The notes under the pieces were generated by a model. It had not been told where the DNA came from, ran no database searches, and saw only the letters and a program-made list of their open reading frames with translations. The position numbers were made by a program, and so were the translations under genes. From Mesorhizobium sp. M1C.F.Ca.ET.210.01.1.1 (GTDB lineage Bacteria; Pseudomonadota; Alphaproteobacteria; Rhizobiales; Rhizobiaceae): a stretch of DNA of 64,000 nucleotides. Shown here piece after piece: positions 51,217-60,210 of this stretch (position 1 is the stretch's first letter; each line of letters starts with the position of its first letter). Location of the stretch: NCBI RefSeq assembly GCF_004791585.1, contig NZ_SRUU01000001.1:186001-250000 (forward strand), given 5' to 3'.

Positions 51217-52787
51217 CCCCTCATCGCGATGATGCGGCGCGCGGCGTTGAGGCCGGGCGCGCCGGAAATGCCGCCGCCAGGATGCGAGCCGGCGCCGGCA
51301 AGGAACAGTCCTTCGAGCGGCGTGTCGTAGCCTGACCAGCCGGAGACTGGCCGTGAGATCAGCATCTGGTCGGCCTGCAGCTCGCCATGGTGCCAGTGGC
51401 CGCCTGGCATGCGGTAGCGCGCCTCGATATCGATCGGCGTCAAAAGCTCGGCATGGCGCACTGTCGCGCCGATGCCCGGCGCGTAGGTTTCGAGCTGCGC
51501 CAGGATCGCCTCGAGGAATTGCGGCTTGCCGGCGGTCCAGCCCTCCCTCAGCGCATAGGGGGCGTATTGCACCACGGCCGAAAGCACGCAGGCGCCCGCG
51601 GGCGCGAGCGCGGGGTCGACAAGGCTGGGCAGCGTGATCTCCATCACCGGCTCGCGCGAGAATTCGCCATATTTCGACGGGTTGAAGGCGCGCTCGACAT
51701 GGTCGGGGGAGGGGGCGATGACGAGACGCCCTTTGTGGCCGGCGGCATCGACGCCAGTGAATTGCGGCGGCCGGTCGAGCGCCAGATGGAGCTTCGCCGC
51801 ATCGCCCTTCATGCGGATGTTCTTCACCTTGCGCACGAAACCAGTGTCGACCTCGCGCGGGCCGACGAGATCGAGGATCGTCGTTGCCGGGTTTATGGCG
51901 GAGACGACCGTCCTGGCCCGCATCGTCTCGCCGCCCTGCGTGACCACGCCGACGGCGCGGCCCTTCTCGATGATGACCTTGGCGACCGGCGTTGCCGGGC
52001 GGATCGAAACGCCTGCCTTCTCTGCCGCGGCGCGGATGGCGGCAATGACGGCGCCCATGCCGCCTTTGGGCTGTATCTGCGCGCCGGCGAGGCCACCGAT
52101 CTCGCCGGCCAGGCGGTAGTAGAGGCCAAGCAGCGAGGTCGGCGAGCGCGGCCCGAGGTGCGAGCCGAGCGTGGCGTCGAAGGCGAGCAACCCCTTCAAC
52201 CTGTCGTCCGAAAGCTGCTCGTCGAGCAGATCGTTGACGTTCATCAAGAGCACGCGCAGGAAGTCGCGCATGTCCTCCTTGCCGAGCCGCTTCAGGGCCA
52301 GAGCGGTCTGGCCGAGTCCGGTCATTTCGGCGAGCGATAGGCCGGCAAGCTCCGGCGGGCGGCGCGACAGGAAGGGCTTCAGCACAGCGGCGTAGCGCAG
52401 CAATTGCGCCCGGAGCGCCTTCCAGGCGGATTGCTCCGAGGGGCTCGCGCCGGTCAGCACCTCGCCATAGGCACCGTGCAGCACCAGCGGGCCACCCTTG
52501 GACAAAGCGACCGATGGCACGAAATCGCTGCGCTCGACGTTGAGGCCATGGCGCCCTAGCTCCAGTGTCTTCAGCACGTCGGGATGCAGGCGATTGAGCA
52601 GATGGGCGACCGCGGAGACGCGGAAGCCCGGCGCGAATTCCTCGGTGCGCGCCGCGCCGCCGACGTCGCTACCGGCCTCGAGCAGCAGCACCTTGCGGCC
52701 GGACTTCGCCAGCGTCGCGGCGGCGACAAGGCCGTTGTGGCCGCCGCCGATGACGATGGCGTCCCAGTTCGTTTCAGATGACGTCAT
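51213..52787 (-). CDS. Phytoene dehydrogenase-like FAD oxidoreductase, copy 2
   Basis: A 524-residue flavoprotein with the dinucleotide-binding start AIVIGGGHNGLVAAATLAKS and the C-terminal FAD motif GLFLAGAGSHPGGGISGAPG. The fold is that of the CrtI/amine-oxidase superfamily, but no carotenoid genes are nearby. It overlaps the preceding paralogue by 14 bp and the following GcvT-like gene by four, so three genes are tightly coupled. Amine or polyamine-derived substrates are likely from context. Confidence 0.88.
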   Translation of the reverse strand: MTSSETNWDAIVIGGGHNGLVAAATLAKSGRKVLLLEAGSDVGGAARTEEFAPGFRVSAVAHLLNRLHPDVLKTLELGRHGLNVERSDFVPSVALSKGGPLVLHGAYGEVLTGASPSEQSAWKALRAQLLRYAAVLKPFLSRRPPELAGLSLAEMTGLGQTALALKRLGKEDMRDFLRVLLMNVNDLLDEQLSDDRLKGLLAFDATLGSHLGPRSPTSLLGLYYRLAGEIGGLAGAQIQPKGGMGAVIAAIRAAAEKAGVSIRPATPVAKVIIEKGRAVGVVTQGGETMRARTVVSAINPATTILDLVGPREVDTGFVRKVKNIRMKGDAAKLHLALDRPPQFTGVDAAGHKGRLVIAPSPDHVERAFNPSKYGEFSREPVMEITLPSLVDPALAPAGACVLSAVVQYAPYALREGWTAGKPQFLEAILAQLETYAPGIGATVRHAELLTPIDIEARYRMPGGHWHHGELQADQMLISRPVSGWSGYDTPLEGLFLAGAGSHPGGGISGAPGLNAARRIIAMRG

Positions 52788-54393
52788 GGGCCTGGCTCAT
52801 ATGCAGGGTTGGCTTGGCGAGGTCGCGCAGGATCTCGGCGGCGGCATTGCGTCCGGGCGCGCCCATGACGCCGCCGCCCGGATGGGTCGAGGAGCCGCAC
52901 ATGTAGAGCCCGCCAATCGGGGAGCGGTATTGCGCGTAGCCCGGCACCGGGCGGTTGAAGAGCAACTGGTCGAAGGTGAGCTCGCCCTGGAAGATGTTGC
53001 CTTCGGTGAGGCCGACCTCGGCCTCGATCTCGCGCGGCGTGCGCACCTCCATATGGACGATGCGGTCACGGAAGCCGGGCGAATACTCGGCGATCTGCGC
53101 AATCACGCTCTCGGTGAAGCCGTCGCGGTCGGCGTCCGTCCAGTCGCGTCCGTCGATCTTCGGCGGCGCGTATTGCACGAAGCAGCTCATGAAGTGCTTT
53201 CCCGGCGGCGCCATGGTCGGGTCGAGCGTGGTCGGGATCACCATGTCGAGGAAGGGATCGGCCGACCAGCGCCCGGCCTTCCAGTCGTCATAGGCGCGCT
53301 CCATGCGCTCGATGGAATCGGTGAAATGCATGTCGGCGCGATAGACCGGCGAATCCTTGGGCAGAGCCGGGAATTCGGGCAGCGAATCGAGCGCGATGTT
53401 GACCTTGCCGGACGAGCCGCGGATCTTGAAGTTCCTGACCCGGCGCAGGTAGGTGTCGGGCAGTTCCTTTTCCTCGACCAGCTTCAGGAAGGTGCGCTTG
53501 ACGTCGGCGTTGGAGACGACGAGCTTGCCGTAGACCTCCTCGCCGCCGGCAAGCACCACTCCCTTGGCCTTACCGTTCCTGATCAGCACACGGTCGACCT
53601 CGGCGCCGGTCCGGATGGTGCCGCCGGAGGCCTTGAATGAGGCTGCCAGCGCCTTGGTGACGGCGCCCATGCCACCGCGCGCATAGCCCCAGGCGCCGAC
53701 CGAACCGTCGACCTCGCCCATATAATGGTGGAGCAGCACATAGGCCGTGCCTGGCGACATCGGCCCAAGTGCGGTGCCGATGATGCCGGAAAGCGCGAAG
53801 TTCGCCTTGATCACATCGGTCTCGAAATATTCGTCGAGGAAGTCGGAGATCGACATCGTCCAGAAGCGCAGGGTCAGCGCCATCTCCTCGGCCGAGAGGC
53901 CGGCGAATTTCCTGCCGAGATAGAGCAACTCGCCAAGATCGCGCGGCTTGAAGCTGGTCGGATCCGGCGCGGTGCGCATCAGAAGCGGCTGGATGAAGCG
54001 GCACTGCCGGGTGACATCGCGCGAATAGCGGTCATAGGCCTCCGCGTCGCGCCTGGAGAAGCGGGCGAACTCGCGGCGGTGCGCGTCGTGGTCGCGGTAG
54101 TTGGCGAGGTAGTCGCCGTCGCGCGTGAACACCGCGCCGCCCTCGTAGGAAATCACCTGCAGGCCGAAGCGCGGCAGTTCCAGGTCGCGCATGATCTCGG
54201 GCCGGAACAGCGAGCAGACATAGGAACAGTTGGAATAGAGGAAACCCGGCGTCAGTTCGCGGCTGGTGGCCGCGCCGCCGACCCAGTCGTTCTTCTCGAC
54301 CACCAGCACGTTGAGCCCGGCACGTTGCAGATAGCAGGCGTTGACCAGCCCGTTATGGCCGCCGCCGATGACGATCGCGTCCCACGCCTTCAT
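52774..54393 (-). CDS. Phytoene dehydrogenase-like FAD oxidoreductase, copy 1
   Basis: A 539-residue paralogue of the next gene, with AIVIGGGHNGLVNACYLQRA at the N-terminus and GLYMCGSSTHPGGGVMGAPG at the C-terminus. The two copies share the start and end motifs but diverge in the middle, suggesting a heteromeric or sequential pair. The ATG at 54393 gives the usual short leader before the FAD fold. First gene of the four-gene minus-strand operon; an operator-like TTGAA-N6-TTCAA site lies about 150 bp upstream. Confidence 0.88.
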   Translation of the reverse strand: MKAWDAIVIGGGHNGLVNACYLQRAGLNVLVVEKNDWVGGAATSRELTPGFLYSNCSYVCSLFRPEIMRDLELPRFGLQVISYEGGAVFTRDGDYLANYRDHDAHRREFARFSRRDAEAYDRYSRDVTRQCRFIQPLLMRTAPDPTSFKPRDLGELLYLGRKFAGLSAEEMALTLRFWTMSISDFLDEYFETDVIKANFALSGIIGTALGPMSPGTAYVLLHHYMGEVDGSVGAWGYARGGMGAVTKALAASFKASGGTIRTGAEVDRVLIRNGKAKGVVLAGGEEVYGKLVVSNADVKRTFLKLVEEKELPDTYLRRVRNFKIRGSSGKVNIALDSLPEFPALPKDSPVYRADMHFTDSIERMERAYDDWKAGRWSADPFLDMVIPTTLDPTMAPPGKHFMSCFVQYAPPKIDGRDWTDADRDGFTESVIAQIAEYSPGFRDRIVHMEVRTPREIEAEVGLTEGNIFQGELTFDQLLFNRPVPGYAQYRSPIGGLYMCGSSTHPGGGVMGAPGRNAAAEILRDLAKPTLHMSQAHDVI

Positions 54394-54432
54394 GTGCGCT
54401 CGACCTCCATCCGGCTGGCCTATCCTCTTGTT

Positions 54433-54486
54433 TTTACGCAATTCCGGACGGAAAACCGCTTCACACTTTTACCTGGAATTGCTCGG
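54433..54486 (+). repeat. Dispersed palindromic repeat, family A, best-preserved copy
   Basis: ACGCAATTCCGGACGGAAAA, then CCGCTTCACACTTTTACC, then TGGAATTGCTCGG. The ends GCAATTCC and GGAATTGC form an 8-bp inverted repeat. It lies between the divergent oxidoreductase operon and the methyltransferase gene. Confidence 0.75.
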
Positions 54487-54545
54487 GGCTGTTTGTTCCC
54501 TATGCGCGGAATTTGCCACGGACAACGGTTTTCTGTCCAGCCATA

Positions 54546-54561
54546 TTGAATGAATGTTCAA
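54546..54561. promoter_or_regulatory. BetI-type operator-like site, copy 1
   Basis: TTGAATGAATGTTCAA, arms TTGAA and TTCAA with 6-bp centre. The same half-sites and spacing recur at 62122-62137. Resembles known BetI operators; the TetR regulator at 55465 is the likely binder (inference). Confidence 0.65.
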
Positions 54562-54663
54562 CAAATGGTGTTGCGTTTTCCCGTTGATGCGCTAGGCTTT
54601 GCCTGCATTTCTGGACACTGCATTGCTGAACGGGACACCTAGGCATTCGGGGCTCAAGGTCTG

Positions 54664-55458
54664 ATGATCGAAACGGCTGACGCCGAGCCGGAATATGACG
54701 ACACCGCCATCCGCTTCCTCGAGGCGCTCTGGGGCGATGGCTACCTGTCGCCCGGCGGTCCCGAAGAAGTCGACCGCGTCGTCGAAGGCCTGCCGCTCGA
54801 AGGCAAGACGATCCTCGATATCGGCTGCGGCGCCGGCGGCATTACGTTGCATCTGGTTGCCCATCATGGCGCGGCGCTGGCGACTGGTTTCGATGTCGAA
54901 AGGCCGGTGATCGAGGCGGCGAGGCAAAGGGCGGTCATGCGGGGCCTCCAGGACCGCGTCCGTTTCGTCCAGGCGCCGCCTGGGCCGCTGCCGTTCACCG
55001 ATGCCGCCTTCGACGTCGTCTTCTCAAAGGACGCGCTGCTGCATGTCCCGGACAAGGATGCGCTGTTCGCCGAGATCTTCCGTGTGCTGAAGCCCGGCGG
55101 CGTCTTCGCCGCGTCGAACTGGATGATCTCGCATGACGGCGAGCCGTCTGCGGAGATGAAGGCCTATGTCGCGGCGGAAGGCCTGTCCTTCGCCATGGCT
55201 TCGCCGGTGCGATACGCGGCGGCGATGCGCCGGGCCGGCTTTGCCGATGTCACCGTCCGCGACCGCAATCCGTGGTACCGCGAGGTCGCGCGTGAGGAGC
55301 TGGCGCGCCTGAAGGGACCGCTTTATCAACCCGCCGTCGCCGCAGTCGGCGTGGCCTATGTCGACAAGAATATCAGGACCTGGGAGGCGATGCAGAAGGT
55401 GCTTGACAGTGGTGAGCACCGCCCCACTCATCTGCTCGGTTGGAAGCCGGTTGGATAG
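54664..55458 (+). CDS. SAM-dependent methyltransferase, phosphoethanolamine N-methyltransferase-like
   Basis: A 264-residue class I methyltransferase: motif [17 protein letters not shown], acidic end of strand 2 TGFDVE, and [20 protein letters not shown] with [17 protein letters not shown]. The segment with a DALLHVPDK core resembles the post-I motif of phosphoethanolamine N-methyltransferases, suggesting N-methylation of an amino-alcohol or amine, in keeping with the amine-related neighbours. The substrate is inference. The TetR gene begins six bases after its stop. Confidence 0.82.
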   Translation: MIETADAEPEYDDTAIRFLEALWGDGYLSPGGPEEVDRVVEGLPLEGKTILDIGCGAGGITLHLVAHHGAALATGFDVERPVIEAARQRAVMRGLQDRVRFVQAPPGPLPFTDAAFDVVFSKDALLHVPDKDALFAEIFRVLKPGGVFAASNWMISHDGEPSAEMKAYVAAEGLSFAMASPVRYAAAMRRAGFADVTVRDRNPWYREVAREELARLKGPLYQPAVAAVGVAYVDKNIRTWEAMQKVLDSGEHRPTHLLGWKPVG

Positions 55459-55464
55459 CCGGCG

Positions 55465-56151
55465 ATGCTGGAGACCGTCACGCTCATGAAGAACGCAGAG
55501 GCCAGGGAAGCCTTATCCGAATCGGCACGAAAAGACGACGCCGAGAAGCGCGGCCGCAAGGCCTCGAAAGAGGTCAGGCAGTTCCAACTGATCGAGGCGA
55601 CAATCGATTCACTCGCCAAGCGTGGCTATGCGGAAACCACGATGGCCGATGTCGCCGACGGCGCAGGTCTGTCGCGCGGCATCGTCAACTTCCATTTCGA
55701 GAGCAAGGAGAAGCTGCTCGTCGCCACCCTGCAGTACATGTATGACGAGTATTCGGCGCATTGGCGTGCCGCCTTGCAGAAGGCAGGCGACGATCCTGCG
55801 AGACAACTGCAAGCGTTGGTGTGGGCCGACTTCGACCGCTCGATCTGCAACAAGCGCAAGCTTGCTGCCTGGTGCGCCTTCTGGGGCGAAGCCAAGTCGC
55901 GGCCGACCTACCAGGCGCTGAGCAGCTCGCGCGACGCCTATTACCAGCAGGTCTTCATCGATCTGTGCACGACGCTCAAGCAAAGCGGCGGCTACGCCTA
56001 TGAACCGCAGGTGATGGCGCTGGCGCTGTCCGCCATGCTCGAGGGCCTGTGGCTGCGGCTGATGATGGGAACGGAGGACACCACCCGCGAGACCGCGCTG
56101 CAGGCGGCCAACGCGTTTTTGGCCGCCGCCTTTCCCAAGCACTACGGTTAG
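55465..56151 (+). CDS. TetR-family repressor, BetI-like
   Basis: A 228-residue regulator. An N-terminal extension of about 30 residues (EALSESARKDDAEKRGRKAS) precedes the TetR HTH (LIEATIDSLAKRGYAETTMA, DGAGLSRGIVNFHFESKEKL). The ligand domain has BetI-like segments (AHWRAALQKAGDDPARQLQA, KLAAWCAFWGEAKSRPTYQA). BetI responds to choline; here polyamine or quaternary amine sensing is likely. Two matching operator-like sites flank the cluster. The start could also be the ATG at 55486. Confidence 0.88.
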   Translation: MLETVTLMKNAEAREALSESARKDDAEKRGRKASKEVRQFQLIEATIDSLAKRGYAETTMADVADGAGLSRGIVNFHFESKEKLLVATLQYMYDEYSAHWRAALQKAGDDPARQLQALVWADFDRSICNKRKLAAWCAFWGEAKSRPTYQALSSSRDAYYQQVFIDLCTTLKQSGGYAYEPQVMALALSAMLEGLWLRLMMGTEDTTRETALQAANAFLAAAFPKHYG

Positions 56152-56201
56152 CAAACAGCCGGCCAGCAAGACCGGCATGAACCAAAGAGGATGGGACGAG
56201 C

Positions 56202-56628
56202 ATGAAGGAACTCAGCCGACGCCTGACACTGACATTGGCGCTCGCCGGCGCGCTTGCAGCTTCGGCGGCGGCGTTTGCCGTTGCCGCCGACAAGGACCTT
56301 ATCGTGTTCGACTGGTCCGGCTATGAGGATCCGAGCTTCCACGGCAAGTATGCCGAGAAGAACGGTGACTCGCCGACCTTCGCCTTCTTCGGCGACGAGG
56401 ACGAGGCGTTCGAAATATCCGGAAGTCGCCAAGGTGCTGGTCAAGGACTGGGGCTACGGCCAGGCGAATGCCAAGGGCATGGCCGGCGTCGACCAGGCAA
56501 TCTTGAAGGAAAAGGGCTACGACAACGTGGAAAAGTGGGTCGACAAGACGCTGTTCCAGCAGCCGCTGCCTTCCGAGCTCAAGCTCAAGATGATCGCCGA
56601 GTTCGAGAAGATCAAAGCCGGCTATTGA
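56202..56628 (+). pseudogene. Broken substrate-binding protein gene (internal deletion and frameshift)
   Basis: Paralogue of the intact gene at 56745. The first 71 codons encode a signal peptide and LIVFDWSGYEDPSFHGKYAE up to FFGDEDEAFE. Right after that (about 56416) the sequence jumps, in a different frame, to the last 65 residues (YPEVAKVLVKDWGYGQANAK to EFEKIKAGY and stop). About 230 codons of the ligand-binding core are missing, so no working receptor can be made. It still has a good ribosome binding region (AAGAGGATGGGACGAGC). Confidence 0.88.
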
Positions 56629-56744
56629 GCGCTGTCTTGGGGCCTCGCCCGCTCCGCATCCAAGCGGAACGGGGCGGGCTCGCCAAAGCCACTGAATTCT
56701 CCTAACGTCCGCCGATGTGTTCGCGATGGGGGAGTTCTCGCGCC

Positions 56745-57821
56745 ATGAAGTCCGTGTTTCGCCGCTTTTCGCTTGCGGCCGTCGTCATCATCGGCGCGGG
56801 CACAGCTTATGCGCTTGCCGAGGGCGGCGGCGATCTCGTCGTCTTCGACTGGTCGGGCTATGAGGACCCGCTGCTGCATCCGGCCTACACCGCCAAATAC
56901 GGCGCCGAGCCGAGCTTCTCCTTCTTCGGCGACGAGGACGAAGCGTTCGAGAAGATGCGCGCCGGCTTCAAGGCCGATATCGCGCATCCCTGCTCGCAGA
57001 GCGTGGTGAAGTGGCGCGAGGCCGGGCTGCTGCAGCCTCTGGACACCTCGAAGATCGCCGGCTGGAAGGACCTCAATCCGGGCATCATGGTGATGAAGGA
57101 TCTGGCCACCACCGCCGACGGCAAGGCCTGGTTCATGCCCTTCGACCGGGGCAACACCTCGCTGCTCTACCGCACCGACAAGGTGACGGCCGACGAGGCG
57201 CAGTCGCTGAAAATTTTCGCCGATCCCAAGTTCAAGGGCCGGGTCACCATCGGCGACAATGTCGACGATGCGTATGCGCTGGCAAGCCTGGTCATCGGGC
57301 TGAAAGACTGGACCAAGATGACCGACGAGCAGTTCAGCCAGGCCTCCGCCTTCCTGCGCGACGTGCACAAGAACGTCCGCTTCTACTGGACTGACGACAC
57401 CGACCTCAACCAGGCCTTCACCGGCAACGAGGTCGATCTGGTCTGGGGCTGGAACGAGACCTATGTGACGCTGAAAGGGCAGGGACTGCCGATCGAGATG
57501 AACCGCAACACCAAGGAGGGCCTGTCGACCTGGGTGTGCGGTTATGTGTTGATGAAGGACGCACCGGGCAAGCTCGACCAGGCCTATGACTTCCTGAATG
57601 CCGTCAACGCGCCCGACGTTTCGGAGTATATGGTGAAAACCTTCGGCTACGGCCACGGCAACAGCGCCGGCATGGCGGCCATGGACCAGAAGCTGCTCAC
57701 CGAACGCGGCTTCGACAATCTCGACAAGTTCCTCGACAAGACGCTGTTCCAGCAGCCGGTGGCACCAGAGCTCAAGCAGCGGATGGTTGCCGAGTTCGAG
57801 AAGATCAAGGCCGGCTATTGA
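56745..57821 (+). CDS. Polyamine-type ABC transporter substrate-binding protein (PotD/PotF-like)
   Basis: A 358-residue periplasmic receptor. The signal peptide (about 1-26, SLAAVVIIGAGTAYALAEGG) is followed by DLVVFDWSGYEDPLLHPAYT, DIAHPCSQSVVKWREAGLLQ, MPFDRGNTSLLYRTDKV and LVWGWNETYVTLKGQGLPIE, a PotD-like layout. The TTG start of the amine oxidase gene overlaps its stop (TTGA), linking uptake to oxidation. The ATPase and permease genes for it lie on the opposite strand, 59.1-61.9 kb. Confidence 0.9.
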   Translation: MKSVFRRFSLAAVVIIGAGTAYALAEGGGDLVVFDWSGYEDPLLHPAYTAKYGAEPSFSFFGDEDEAFEKMRAGFKADIAHPCSQSVVKWREAGLLQPLDTSKIAGWKDLNPGIMVMKDLATTADGKAWFMPFDRGNTSLLYRTDKVTADEAQSLKIFADPKFKGRVTIGDNVDDAYALASLVIGLKDWTKMTDEQFSQASAFLRDVHKNVRFYWTDDTDLNQAFTGNEVDLVWGWNETYVTLKGQGLPIEMNRNTKEGLSTWVCGYVLMKDAPGKLDQAYDFLNAVNAPDVSEYMVKTFGYGHGNSAGMAAMDQKLLTERGFDNLDKFLDKTLFQQPVAPELKQRMVAEFEKIKAGY

Positions 57822-59128
57822 GCAGCAGAACCGAAAGAACCGACGTTGCCATCGTCGGCGCCGGCTTCACCGGCCTGTCGGCCGCGCTCGAATTGAAGCA
57901 AGCCGGCGTCGACTTCCTTGTCCTAGAAGCACGCGACCGCGTCGGCGGCCGCGTGGAAGGCATGCGAAACGGGCTCGGCGAACTGATCGACAGCGGCGGC
58001 CAGTTCCTGTGCCAGGACATGCCGGAGCTGATGGCGCTGGCCAAGGCGCGCGGCAAGACATTCGTCGAGACCTATGTCGATGGCGAATTCATTACCCACC
58101 CGTCCATGTCCGCCGAGGACGCCGAGCGAACCTACCGGATGGCGATGGCGATCCGCGAGCGCATGAACAGGATCGAGCCCGACGATCCCTCGATCGCCGG
58201 GCTGACCGTCGCGGCGTGGCTCGAACGCCAGACGGACCTGGTCGATGCCAAGGCGGCCTTCCGTTCGATGATCGAGGGCCTGTGGTGCCTGGCGCTGGAG
58301 AAGGTGCCGTTGTGGTACCTGATCGACAACGATCGCCGCATCACCAACGAGACGTTCGAGCTGCAGTATTTCTTGCGCGAGACCATGCAGTCGCTGGCCG
58401 ACGACCTGGCAGGTGACCTCGCCGATCGGCTGCGGCTGAGCGAGCCGGTCACGCGCATCGAGCACGGGGCGGACGGCGTTCGGCTAACCACCGCCGGCGG
58501 CGTCGTCCAGGCGCGGGCGGTGCTGGTCGCGTTGCCGCCGGCAACGGCGGCGAAGCTGGATTTCACGCCAGCCCTGCCGGCGGAACTTGCAAAGGCGCTC
58601 AGCGTCTGGGAGAGCGGCGCGGTGATCAAGATCCTGGTGCGCTATGCCAGGCCGTTCTGGCGCGTGCGGGAGCTGAGCGGCATGGTGATGTGGCGCGACA
58701 TGCCGGGCCTGTTCGCCTGCGACGCCAGCAGGGATGCCGAACATGCAGCGCTCGTCGTCTTCATCGGCGGACCGCTGGCGCAGCGCTGCCGCAAGCTGGC
58801 TGCCGCGGCGCTGCGCGCCGAAGTCACGGCGAAGCTCGTGGATGCGCTCGGTCCGGACGCGGCCGATATCCTCGATTTCAACCAGCGCGACTGGACGGAT
58901 GACCGCTGGAGCGGCGGTGCCTATAGCGACCTCATCGTCGACGTAACGGCAAGGCACGCCGAGCGCACCATCCTTGCCGGCGCGCCGCCGGTCCATTTCG
59001 CGTCGTCGGAAGTGTCGCCGTCGTTTCCCGCCTATGTCGAGGGCGCGATCGTGGCCGGGCGCATCGCCGCCGGGAAGATATTGGCCAGCCTTCAGTCCGC
59101 CATCGCCACCAAGGCCTCGGGGTCGTAG
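57818..59128 (+). CDS. Flavin-containing monoamine oxidase family protein
   Basis: A 436-residue FAD amine oxidase: DVAIVGAGFTGLSAALELKQ (FAD-binding), VLEARDRVGGRVEGMRNG (GG doublet), a substrate domain, and a C-terminal FAD motif in FPAYVEGAIVAGRIAAGKIL. The start is TTG, overlapping the stop of the substrate-binding protein gene by four bases. The 3' end overlaps the convergent ATPase gene by 37 bp. Predicted to oxidise the imported amine to an aldehyde. Confidence 0.88.
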   Translation: MSSRTERTDVAIVGAGFTGLSAALELKQAGVDFLVLEARDRVGGRVEGMRNGLGELIDSGGQFLCQDMPELMALAKARGKTFVETYVDGEFITHPSMSAEDAERTYRMAMAIRERMNRIEPDDPSIAGLTVAAWLERQTDLVDAKAAFRSMIEGLWCLALEKVPLWYLIDNDRRITNETFELQYFLRETMQSLADDLAGDLADRLRLSEPVTRIEHGADGVRLTTAGGVVQARAVLVALPPATAAKLDFTPALPAELAKALSVWESGAVIKILVRYARPFWRVRELSGMVMWRDMPGLFACDASRDAEHAALVVFIGGPLAQRCRKLAAAALRAEVTAKLVDALGPDAADILDFNQRDWTDDRWSGGAYSDLIVDVTARHAERTILAGAPPVHFASSEVSPSFPAYVEGAIVAGRIAAGKILASLQSAIATKASGS

Positions 59129-60210
59129 GCGAGGCGGATCGGAGCGCCGACCGGAATGTCGTCGGCGCCGAAATCGTTGGTCTCGGTCACCGAGAGCGGC
59201 CTTTCCAGCCCGGGTATCTCGACGATCAGGTGCGTGATCTCGCCGAAATAGTGGCGCTCGACCACCTTGCCGGCGACCTCGAACTTCGCCGTCGCATTGT
59301 CCCACAGCACACGCAGCCGCTCGGGCCGGATGCCGAGCGTGGCCGCGCCGCCATTGCGCGTGAAAGCTTTTGGCTTGTCGGTCTTCACACGCCCGAAGCC
59401 CAGCGTGTCGACAACCAGCGAAGCGCCGTTCTCCTCGACGATCTCAGCTTTCACGAAATTCATGCCGCCGAGGAAGTCGGCGACCTGGCGGTTGACGGGG
59501 CGCTGATAGATTTCCTTGGGCGAAGCGACCTGGGCGATGCGGCCACCGAACATGACGGCGATGCGATCCGACATGGCCAAGGCCTCGTACTGGTCGTGGG
59601 TGACCAGCACGAAGGTGATGCCGACAGCCTGCTGCAGCCGGCGCAGCTCGACCTGCATCTGCTCGCGCAGCTTCTTGTCCAGCGCCGAGAGCGGCTCGTC
59701 GAGGAGCAGCACTTTTGGCCGCATGACCAGCGCGCGGGCTAAAGCCACGCGCTGGCGTTGGCCGCCGGAGAGCTCGGTGGCGCGCCGCTTGCCGAGCCCG
59801 GTCAGCGACACTTGCGCCAGTGCCTCCTCGACGCGGCGCTTTTCCTCGTCGGCCGCTAGTTTCAGCCGCTTCAGGCCATAGGCGACATTCTGCTCGACAT
59901 TGAGGTGCGGGAAGATCGCGTAGCTCTGGAAGACCATGTTGGTCGGCCGCCGGTTGGCGGGAATGCCGTCCATCGGCTGGCCGTCGACGGCGATGGAGCC
60001 GCTGGTCGGCGTATCGAAGCCAGCGATCATGCGCAGCAGCGTGGTCTTGCCGCAGCCGGATGGTCCGAGCAGCGAGAAGAACTCGCCTTCCCGAATGCTG
60101 AGCGATGCGTTGTCCAGCGCCTTGAACGAGCCGTAGCTGCGGGTCACGTCGCGGATCTCGATCATCGTGCGATCCGATTGGGGGCGATCGGACTGGCTCC
60201 GCTCAAGCAT
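59092..60210 (-). CDS. Spermidine/putrescine-type ABC transporter ATP-binding protein (PotA-like)
   Basis: A 372-residue ATPase: Walker A LLGPSGCGKTTLLRMIAGFD, signature ELSGGQRQRVALARALV, Walker B VLLLDEPLSALDKKLREQMQ, and a C-terminal TOBE regulatory domain (about 285-370, GIRPERLRVLWDNATAKFEV). The start at 60210 overlaps the end of the permease gene by eight bases. The last 37 bp overlap the convergent amine oxidase gene. Third gene of a potBCA-like operon. Confidence 0.92.
   Translation of the reverse strand: MLERSQSDRPQSDRTMIEIRDVTRSYGSFKALDNASLSIREGEFFSLLGPSGCGKTTLLRMIAGFDTPTSGSIAVDGQPMDGIPANRRPTNMVFQSYAIFPHLNVEQNVAYGLKRLKLAADEEKRRVEEALAQVSLTGLGKRRATELSGGQRQRVALARALVMRPKVLLLDEPLSALDKKLREQMQVELRRLQQAVGITFVLVTHDQYEALAMSDRIAVMFGGRIAQVASPKEIYQRPVNRQVADFLGGMNFVKAEIVEENGASLVVDTLGFGRVKTDKPKAFTRNGGAATLGIRPERLRVLWDNATAKFEVAGKVVERHYFGEITHLIVEIPGLERPLSVTETNDFGADDIPVGAPIRLAYDPEALVAMAD

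Noticed and set aside
51213..54393. Carotenoid biosynthesis genes
   Set aside because: The two CrtI-like proteins lack any crtB, crtE or crtY neighbour and sit among amine transport and oxidation genes.
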